Assembly: GCA_038250235.1 (NCBI GenBank)
Contig: JBBSCO010000105.1
Location: forward strand, 1-5,024
Length of the DNA: 5,024 nucleotides
From: JAAUTS01 sp038250235
GTDB lineage: Bacteria > Verrucomicrobiota > Verrucomicrobiia > Methylacidiphilales > JAAUTS01
Direction: 5' to 3'
Below, in pieces: positions 1 through 4,018 of this stretch. Within the stretch, counting starts at the first letter, position 1. Each line of letters opens with the position of its first letter. Below the pieces are notes generated by a model that saw nothing but the letters and a program-made list of their open reading frames with translations, did no database searches and was not told the origin of the DNA. Both the position numbers and the translations under genes were made by a program.

Positions 1-88
1 CATGTGGCTGAAGGATTTCATTGACCGGCGCTTTCTCGATAACTATCGGCGGCTTGCTTCGCCGCAGCCGGAAAAACCAGAGCGATGA
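1..88 (+). CDS. C-terminal end of an unidentified upstream protein (5' partial)
   Basis: An open frame enters from the left edge and ends at TGA 86-88. The visible 28 residues run from MWLKDFIDRR to SPQPEKPER and are charged and hydrophilic, with a Pro/Glu/Lys-rich tail. No domain can be recognised from so short a piece. The ATG at position 2 is more likely an internal Met than the true start, but this cannot be decided here. The stop overlaps the start of the next gene in an ATGA arrangement (85-88), so the two are probably co-transcribed and translationally coupled. In clusters encoding the downstream glycosyltransferase family, neighbours often include a radical SAM protein, a second (DUF2064-type) transferase or a TVP38-type membrane protein. 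Nothing visible selects one of these. Confidence 0.6.
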   Translation, partial: MWLKDFIDRRFLDNYRRLASPQPEKPER

Positions 89-831
89 AACCGCGTCTCT
101 CCATCATCATTCCGACGCTGAACGAGGCGGGGTCACTCGCCGCGCTGCTCGCGGTGCTGCGCCGCGATTTCGCGGGCGCGGAAGTGATCGTCGCCGACGG
201 CGGCAGCGAAGACGACACGTTGAAAACCGCAGGCACCGCCGACCGCGTCATCCACGCACCGCGTGGCCGCGCTGCGCAGATGAATGCTGGCGCATCCGTG
301 GCTACAGGAGAAGTGCTATGGTTCCTGCACAGCGATTCCACTCCGCCGCACGATGCACTCGCGCATATCGAGGAAATTCTCGCCTCGGGCTGCTCCGGCG
401 GCTGTTTCCGTATTTGGTTCGATGAGAGCGCGTGGGTCTTCCGCATCGGCGATGCGCTGAGCAATCTCAAGGTGAACCTCACCGGCATTGCTTATGGCGA
501 CCACGGTTTCTTTTGCACCGTCGAAGCCTTCCGCCGAGTCGGTGGCTACCCGGTCGTTTCCTTGCTCGAAGACGCGGACCTTTACCGCGCGCTTGGCCGC
601 TCGGGCGGCGTTCGCCAGGCTCCGGCCTATATTTTCACCAGCGCCCGCCGCTACCACGCACGCGGCCCGTGGCGCACCACTCTCATCTACGTCGCGCTCT
701 CCACGCTCTACATGCTCGGCTACCAGCGCGAAAAACTTGCGGTGATCTACGCGTGGTTTTTCGACGGAAGAAAAGTGGAACGTCGCGAGCCGGTTGCGAA
801 ACGAGGATTCGCGCGGGAAAATTTTTCTTGA
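85..831 (+). CDS. TIGR04283-type family 2 glycosyltransferase (arsenosugar-biosynthesis-associated)
   Basis: This 248-residue protein is a complete GT-A fold, family 2-like transferase. The N-terminal strand reads SIIIPTLNE (6-14), followed by the nucleotide-binding VIVADGGSEDDT (34-45). Next comes the family signature RGRAAQMNAGA (60-70) and the metal-site region LHSDSTPP (81-88), which has a DxD-like Asp84. The acceptor-side motifs are YGDHGFF (137-143) and LLEDADL (160-166). The C-terminus TSARRYHARG plus a hydrophobic Tyr/Leu-rich helix also matches the family. Length is normal. The family was first named 'rSAM/selenodomain-associated transferase 2' and is now annotated as an arsenosugar biosynthesis glycosyltransferase; the actual sugar donor and acceptor cannot be read from sequence. 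The ATG at 85 overlaps the upstream stop, with only a weak AGAG upstream, which suggests coupled translation. No terminator is evident after the stop. Confidence 0.88.
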   Translation: MKPRLSIIIPTLNEAGSLAALLAVLRRDFAGAEVIVADGGSEDDTLKTAGTADRVIHAPRGRAAQMNAGASVATGEVLWFLHSDSTPPHDALAHIEEILASGCSGGCFRIWFDESAWVFRIGDALSNLKVNLTGIAYGDHGFFCTVEAFRRVGGYPVVSLLEDADLYRALGRSGGVRQAPAYIFTSARRYHARGPWRTTLIYVALSTLYMLGYQREKLAVIYAWFFDGRKVERREPVAKRGFARENFS

Positions 832-915
832 TCGCGATTGACACTTCGTTCCCCAAACAGGCCATTCTCCGGGGCTACAGCAACGGCGACGTTTCCTCTT
901 GGTGGGGTCAGTCTA
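832..915. other. Intergenic stretch, no feature recognised
   Basis: This GC-rich 84-bp spacer lies between the glycosyltransferase stop and the 18-bp inverted repeat. One plus frame stays open through it, but it is the +2 shadow of the glycosyltransferase and has no start of its own. No rho-independent terminator is visible. Confidence 0.5.
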
Positions 916-1007
916 GAATGGCACTAACTTAAGCAAAGACCCTCGTTAATTATCAATGACTTACAATCGCTTTTGTATCCTAAAACGGCCTTAAGTTAGT
1001 GCCATTC
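916..1007. mobile_element. 92-bp mini-element with perfect 18-bp terminal inverted repeats (MITE-like or IS remnant)
   Basis: The left arm GAATGGCACTAACTTAAG (916-933) is the exact reverse complement of the right arm CTTAAGTTAGTGCCATTC (990-1007). The match breaks immediately on both sides. The 56-bp interior is AT-rich and cannot code for a transposase. The core GCACTAACTTAAG resembles, from memory, the ends of some IS4-family elements such as IS186, which carry GCGCTAACTTAAG. The simplest reading is a non-autonomous derivative or internal-deletion remnant of such an insertion sequence. No convincing target-site duplication is seen next to the arms. The alternative is a long-armed structure acting at the RNA level. 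Confidence 0.55.
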
Positions 1008-1053
1008 AGGTCTTCCCTTGATTATGTTTCAGCAATTTTAAAGGGTTGAGCCC

Positions 1054-1078
1054 GAGGATTTGTATAAAGTAGTAGATC
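1054..1078 (+). repeat. Direct repeat, copy 1 (core ATTTGTATAAAGT)
   Basis: The core ATTTGTATAAAGT (1058-1070) is identical to 1914-1926. It is preceded by GAG in both copies, with one mismatch before the core, and followed two bases later by TAGA in both. This gives roughly 23 bp of recognisable similarity in the same orientation. The two copies lie about 856 bp apart, one on each side of the decayed toxin-antitoxin operon and the REP-like hairpins. Function unknown. Confidence 0.45.
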
Positions 1079-1083
1079 AGAGA

Positions 1084-1099
1084 TCCCGACCTGTCGGGA
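1084..1099. repeat. Short perfect hairpin TCCCGAC/GTCGGGA
   Basis: Seven complementary bases, TCCCGAC (1084-1090) and GTCGGGA (1093-1099), are separated by CT; with a realistic loop this is a 6-bp stem and a CCTG tetraloop. It lies just downstream, in the minus-strand sense, of the decayed toxin gene. No T-run follows on either strand, so it is not a standard intrinsic terminator. It may be a small dispersed palindrome or an RNA 3'-end structure. Confidence 0.35.
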
Positions 1100-1140
1100 C
1101 TGGTTCCCGGAATATGACGCCCGGAACAGTTGCTGTAAGA

Positions 1141-1450
1141 GTCTAGCCCTTTCAAACGATCCCGTTCCTGGGCCCCATGCCAAAAGCGCTGGATACGCAC
1201 TTTCTGTTGGGATTCAACGATCCGATAAAAAAATCAGGTAGTTACCATGAACCAACTTGCGCACACCCTAGCGTTGATGGATCCGTCCGCCAGCCTCACG
1301 GATGTATTCTTGGGAAAGGGACAAGGCAAGATCGGCCAGTTCCAGCCCAAAACGGTGGGCAGCCTCGGGCTTATCCCGGGCAATATAGCGGATAATCTTT
1401 TCCAGATCCCGCTCGGCTCTGGGGGTGAAGACTACTTGGAACGCGCCCAT
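1141..1450 (-). pseudogene. Decayed ParE/RelE-superfamily toxin gene
   Basis: The minus-strand ATG at 1450-1448 opens a ParE-like N-terminus: MGAFQVVFTPRAERDLEKII continues to RYIARD and then PEAAHRFGLELADLALSLS. It stops at TAG (1270-1268) after 60 residues. The same frame continues past the stop as GVRKLVHGNYLIF, which is typical ParE strand sequence. It then shifts by +1 at a run of seven T (A7 on the plus strand, 1227-1233). Removing one T restores YRIVESQQKVRIQRFWHGAQ and ERDRLKGLD, including the RFWHGA C-terminal motif of the family. The repaired protein would be about 100 residues, the normal ParE size. ParE toxins of type II systems usually poison gyrase. As written the gene can only make a 60-residue fragment. 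The start overlaps the end of the antitoxin frame by 19 bases, the usual antitoxin-toxin order and spacing. Confidence 0.8.
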
Positions 1451-1679
1451 TCAGCAACCCGTTGACGCACCTCTTTGGCCGGAATATCCTCATTCTCCGG
1501 GCAGGCGTTAGCCTCATCAATCGCATCCAGGAGTTCGGTACTCACCGCCATAACGGGGCCATGCAGCAGTTCCTCAGCACGTTGGTAAATAGCGGCAACT
1601 TCTTCCACGGGAAGCTTGGGTAATTCATCAAGGATTTCCGCTGTGCTCCTGGGAATACCATATTTTACTTTGCCCGCAT
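1432..1679 (-). pseudogene. Frameshifted antitoxin gene paired with the ParE remnant
   Basis: A strong minus-strand start is present: GGAGG (plus 1686-1690) lies 6 bases before ATG (1679-1677). That frame reads only M-R-A-K and then TAA (1667-1665). A neighbouring frame carries the likely protein: KYGIPRSTAEILDELPKLPV, then EEVAAIYQRAEELLHG, then STELLDAIDEANACPENED, then AKEVRQRVAEWARSK, ending at TAG 1434-1432. Together these suggest an antitoxin of about 80 residues interrupted by an indel right after codon 4. The sequence loosely resembles short addiction-module antitoxins (acidic middle, basic amphipathic C-terminus), but I do not recognise a specific family. The call rests mainly on position directly before, and overlapping, a ParE-type toxin. 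With the frame broken, regulated expression of an intact pair is unlikely. Confidence 0.6.
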
Positions 1680-1685
1680 GGCAAG

Positions 1686-1690
1686 CCTCC
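1686..1690 (-). promoter_or_regulatory. Shine-Dalgarno GGAGG for the antitoxin remnant
   Basis: On the minus strand GGAGG lies 6 bases before the ATG at 1679. This fixes the original antitoxin start and shows that the frame break after codon 4 is inside the gene. It contrasts with the plus-strand genes of this window, which lack such a site. Confidence 0.55.
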
Positions 1691-1793
1691 GCTTAAAGAC
1701 TCCTTTGCTAAAAGGCGGATTCCTATACACCCCCATGGAGAACGGATCGGAGGATTGCCGTGGTGAACCTGCCCGTTCATTCTGATGTACGTT

Positions 1794-1817
1794 GTAGCCG
1801 CGATCTCCGAATCGCGG
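1794..1817 (+). repeat. GTAG-headed REP-like hairpin, unit 1
   Basis: GTAG (1794-1797) is followed directly by a perfect 7-bp stem, CCGCGAT (1798-1804) paired with ATCGCGG (1811-1817), around the loop CTCCGA. A GTAG head followed by a palindrome is the architecture of REP sequences mobilised by REP-associated tyrosine transposases (RAYTs). No RAYT gene is in the window, so any transposase would have to act in trans. Confidence 0.5.
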
Positions 1818-1827
1818 AATCCCCCTC

Positions 1828-1849
1828 GTAGCTTGGGCATCTTGCCCAG
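1828..1849 (+). repeat. GTAG-headed REP-like hairpin, unit 2
   Basis: A second GTAG (1828-1831) starts exactly 34 bp after the first, in the same orientation. After CT comes the stem TGGGCA (1834-1839) paired with TGCCCA (1843-1848) around TCT, extendable by a T-G wobble (1833/1849). The stem sequence differs completely from unit 1; only the head and the layout are shared. This suggests two REP classes side by side. Confidence 0.42.
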
Positions 1850-1909
1850 TCCCAGGAGAACGGACAGAAAGCCTTCAAAACGGATCCCCGTTTCACCAGG
1901 CTCAAAACA

Positions 1910-1934
1910 GAGAATTTGTATAAAGTCCTAGACT
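1910..1934 (+). repeat. Direct repeat, copy 2 (core ATTTGTATAAAGT)
   Basis: The core 1914-1926 is identical to 1058-1070, with matching GAG before it (one mismatch in between) and TAGA two bases after it. It closes the interval that contains the toxin-antitoxin remnant and the REP-like units. The flanking sequences of the two copies are otherwise diverged. Confidence 0.45.
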
Positions 1935-1963
1935 GACTCCAAAAAATCACGGGCTGAAAGATT

Positions 1964-2001
1964 GTAAAAAAATGCCATGGGAAGAGGGGGCCTTTTTTTA
2001 T
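1964..2001. terminator. A-tract/T-tract hairpin, terminator-like (weak)
   Basis: A7 (1966-1972) can pair with T7 (1993-1999). After one mismatch the stem closes with GCC (1974-1976) against GGC (1989-1991), around a loop of about 12 bases. The T7 would form a U-run on the plus strand, and the A7 gives one on the minus strand. The GC part of the stem is only 3 bp, so efficiency is doubtful. No obvious gene ends just upstream on either strand. Confidence 0.25.
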
Positions 2002-2087
2002 CAGGGAACGTGGTCGTTTCTTGACAATTGACAAACCACTCAGCCTTTTTTTGAGACTAAACCCAGTCAATACTCAATTACAGCGAC

Positions 2088-2139
2088 CCCGGCCTCACGG
2101 CTGAAATATCCCAATATCATTGCCTCCTCAGAGGCCGGG
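2088..2139. promoter_or_regulatory. Long-loop inverted repeat in the leader of the dehydrogenase operon
   Basis: CCCGGCCTC (2088-2096) and GAGGCCGGG (2131-2139) are perfect reverse complements separated by 34 bases. The second arm overlaps a small CCTC-A-GAGG hairpin (2126-2134), so two mutually exclusive foldings are possible. The repeat lies about 135 bases before the dehydrogenase start, in its presumed leader. It could be an operator, an RNA switch or a degraded repeat; it matches no riboswitch class I know. Confidence 0.3.
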
Positions 2140-2153
2140 TAGGGATATACCCC

Positions 2154-2264
2154 ATGGCCAAAGCACCGCCTATGGGCATCTTTTCCCTTAGTGAATACTC
2201 CATCAAACCTCATCCGCGAATGCTCCGTCGCCTACAAGTTGATAACTTAAAACCAACAAAATAA
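2154..2264 (+). CDS. Possible 36-residue leader ORF upstream of the dehydrogenase (uncertain)
   Basis: ATG at 2154 opens a 36-codon frame ending at TAA 2262-2264, only 8 bases before the dehydrogenase ATG. A second in-frame ATG lies at 2172. The peptide begins MAKAPPMGIFSLSEYS and ends in basic KPHPRMLRRLQVDNLKPTK. An AGGG lies about 9 bases upstream of the first ATG. I do not recognise the peptide; it has no signal sequence and no run of one amino acid that would suggest attenuation. The close spacing would permit translational coupling to a downstream gene that lacks its own Shine-Dalgarno. It may equally be a chance frame. Confidence 0.22.
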   Translation: MAKAPPMGIFSLSEYSIKPHPRMLRRLQVDNLKPTK

Positions 2265-2272
2265 TATCAAAC

Positions 2273-3400
2273 ATGACTGAAGAACCCATCAAAGTTTACG
2301 GATTCGGAACACAGGCGAAGGACAAGGATCTGATCCCCGTTGTTTTCAATCGTAAAAAAGTCGGGAGGGGCGAAGTCGCTTTCAAAGTCACCCATTGCGG
2401 TGTCTGCCACTCGGACCTTCACCAGGCTCGCAACGATTGGTCCAACACCCAATACCCATGTGTCCCCGGCCACGAAGTCGTCGGCACCGTCACCGCCATC
2501 GGCCAGGGCGTGAGCATGGTAAAGGTCGGCGACGTCGTCGGGGTCGGCTGCATCATCGATAGCTGCCAGGAGTGCGACTACTGCGAAGCCGGCGAGGAAA
2601 ATTATTGCCAGGGCGAAAAGGGCGCGACCCTGACCTACAACGGCCCCATGAAACCAGACGGCACCAACACCTACGGCGGCTATTCCACTGATATCATCGC
2701 CCGCGAAGAATTTATCCTGAAAGTTCCGGCGAAAATTGATCCCGAATACGCCGGCCCTATTATGTGCGCTGGTATCACCGTCTATTCACCGATGAAACAC
2801 TGGGATCTCAAGGAAGGCCAGACCCTCGGGGTCGCAGGCATCGGCGGCCTCGGACACATGGCCATTCAGATCGGCAAAGCCCTCGGCGCGAAAGTCACCG
2901 CGTTCACCCGCGATGAAAGCAACAAGGACGAGATCCTTAAAATGGGCGCGGACAAGGTCGTAGTCTCCACGGACCATGATCAGATGAAAGCAGCCGCTGT
3001 GTCGCTCGACATGCTCATCAACACCATCCCCGTGCCTCACGACCTTGCCCCCTACATCAGCCTGATGAAAACAGACGGCAAAATCATCGTTGTTGGTAAC
3101 ATGGTAAAGTTCCCGGAATTCTCCCCCGCCTCCCTTGTCTTCAGCCGGATAACTCTGGCTGGCTCGCTCATCGGCGGGGTTAGGCAGACCCAGGAAATCC
3201 TCAACCTCTGCGCTGAAAAGGATATCCGCCCCTCCATCAAGATGATCGATATCAAGGACATCAACACCGTCTTCGATACTCTGGCCAACGGCGATAGCGA
3301 CGGTCACTTCCGGCACGTCATCGACATGGACACCCTTCGCAACCACGATGCCGTCCGTAGCGATGACGCCACAAAACTAAAAGACCCCATCCGCGCCTGA
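2273..3400 (+). CDS. Zinc-dependent NAD(P) alcohol/aldehyde dehydrogenase, YahK/cinnamyl-alcohol-dehydrogenase type
   Basis: This 375-residue medium-chain dehydrogenase interconverts alcohols and aldehydes in the cytosol; YahK-like members favour aldehyde reduction with NADPH. The GroES-like catalytic domain carries the zinc ligands Cys45 (CGVCHSDLH), His67-Glu68 (PGHE) and Cys165 (MCAGITVYSP). The structural zinc site is Cys98, Cys101, Cys104 and Cys112 (CQECDYCEAGEENYC). The Rossmann domain has GIGGLGHMAIQ (189-199), followed by FTRDESNK (211-218); its basic residues suggest NADP(H) preference (inference). IAGSMIGG of the family appears as LAGSLIGG. All key residues are present. A roughly 20-residue polar tail after RHVIDMDTL is longer than in typical ~350-residue relatives. 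The start at 2273 fits the family N-terminus, although the A-rich leader has no Shine-Dalgarno. It is first of three co-directional genes, with a 35-bp gap to the DJ-1 gene. Confidence 0.93.
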   Translation: MTEEPIKVYGFGTQAKDKDLIPVVFNRKKVGRGEVAFKVTHCGVCHSDLHQARNDWSNTQYPCVPGHEVVGTVTAIGQGVSMVKVGDVVGVGCIIDSCQECDYCEAGEENYCQGEKGATLTYNGPMKPDGTNTYGGYSTDIIAREEFILKVPAKIDPEYAGPIMCAGITVYSPMKHWDLKEGQTLGVAGIGGLGHMAIQIGKALGAKVTAFTRDESNKDEILKMGADKVVVSTDHDQMKAAAVSLDMLINTIPVPHDLAPYISLMKTDGKIIVVGNMVKFPEFSPASLVFSRITLAGSLIGGVRQTQEILNLCAEKDIRPSIKMIDIKDINTVFDTLANGDSDGHFRHVIDMDTLRNHDAVRSDDATKLKDPIRA

Positions 3401-3435
3401 GCCGAACCCAACCCTCTAGAACAAATACCAACATC

Positions 3436-3999
3436 ATGAACAACAACCTATCCGGAAAGAAAATCGCCTTCCTCACCACCGACGGCTTTGAACAAGTCGA
3501 GCTGACCAAACCTTGGAATGCCATTAAAGACGCAGGGGCCGAGGTTATTCTTGTCTCCCTGAAGAGCGGCAAGATACAAGGCTTCCATCACGATAAAAAA
3601 GCTGATCAGTTCACCGTGGACAAAACAGTGGGGGACGTTTCCGCCGCCGACTTCAACGGCCTTGTCCTGCCGGGAGGCGTGGCCAATCCGGATGCGCTCC
3701 GTGTAAACAAAGAAGCCGTCAGCTTCGTGCGCGACTTCTTCACCCAGCAGAAACCCGTTGCTGCCATCTGCCACGGTCCGTGGATGCTGATTGAGGCCGA
3801 CGTCGTTCGCGGCCGCACCGTGACCTCTTGGCCCAGTCTGCAAACCGATTTGAAAAACGCCGGTGCCATTTGGGTGGACCAGGAATGCGTCTGCGACCAA
3901 GGACTCGTCACCAGCCGCAATCCCGATGACCTTCCCGCGTTCTGCGACAAAGCCATCGAGGAATTCGCCGAAGGCAAACACGCAGGACAAACCGCCTAA
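3436..3999 (+). CDS. DJ-1/PfpI family protein (YhbO/PH1704-like)
   Basis: This 187-residue cytosolic protein has the class I glutamine-amidotransferase-like fold without an amidotransferase partner. Visible motifs are IAFLTTDGFEQVEL with the conserved acidic Glu19, LVLPGGVANPD (76-86), and the nucleophile elbow AICHGPWML with Cys112-His113. SWPSLQTDLKNAGAIWVD and the closing VTSRNPDDLPAF are also typical. By alignment from memory, Glu19, Cys112 and His113 match the catalytic residues of archaeal PH1704. Family members are reported as proteases, chaperones, glyoxalase III or protein deglycases, and the deglycase role is disputed, so the reaction stays open. Cys151 and Cys153 (QECVCDQG) occupy a strand that more often reads EVVVD. 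The ATG at 3436 fits the family N-terminus; no Shine-Dalgarno is seen in the preceding A-rich sequence. The stop lies 19 bp before the next gene, so an operon is likely. Confidence 0.92.
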   Translation: MNNNLSGKKIAFLTTDGFEQVELTKPWNAIKDAGAEVILVSLKSGKIQGFHHDKKADQFTVDKTVGDVSAADFNGLVLPGGVANPDALRVNKEAVSFVRDFFTQQKPVAAICHGPWMLIEADVVRGRTVTSWPSLQTDLKNAGAIWVDQECVCDQGLVTSRNPDDLPAFCDKAIEEFAEGKHAGQTA

Positions 4000-4018
4000 C
4001 CCGCATCCTCTATCATTC

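Noticed and set aside
432..932. 166-codon plus-strand frame overlapping the glycosyltransferase and extending into the spacer
   Set aside because: It is an out-of-frame shadow rich in Arg/Pro/His; the part beyond 831 has no start of its own and ends inside the inverted-repeat arm.
916..1007. Intrinsic terminator of the glycosyltransferase operon
   Set aside because: The 18-bp arms are separated by 56 bases and no T-run follows, so it does not fit a terminator.
1072..1099. A third GTAG-headed REP (GTAG at 1072 plus the hairpin 1084-1099)
   Set aside because: The GTAG is separated from the stem by 8 bases, unlike the direct or near-direct junction in the two accepted units.
1006..1140. Minus-strand extension of the ParE frame by 44 residues past RDRLKGLD
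   Set aside because: It runs beyond the normal ParE end, through the hairpin and direct repeat and into the inverted-repeat arm. It is read-through of non-coding sequence rather than protein.
2021..2060. TTGACA boxes (2021-2026 and 2028-2033) as the -35 element of the dehydrogenase operon promoter
   Set aside because: No acceptable -10 hexamer lies 16-18 bp downstream of either box; the sequence there is a T-run and TTGAGA. The match is suggestive only.
1628..2070. Minus-strand open frames of 70 and 97 codons across the REP and repeat region
   Set aside because: They translate through the hairpins and homopolymer runs with no recognisable domain or codon-usage support; the 70-codon frame also runs into the antitoxin remnant in the wrong frame.
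832..2272. CRISPR array, tRNA or known riboswitch in the long gene-free region
   Set aside because: No regularly spaced repeats beyond the two-unit REP pair, no cloverleaf and no recognised aptamer consensus were seen on either strand.
2786..3990. Long minus-strand frames (186 and 180 codons) opposite the dehydrogenase and DJ-1 genes
   Set aside because: They are antisense shadows of two clearly recognisable plus-strand genes and show no family features.
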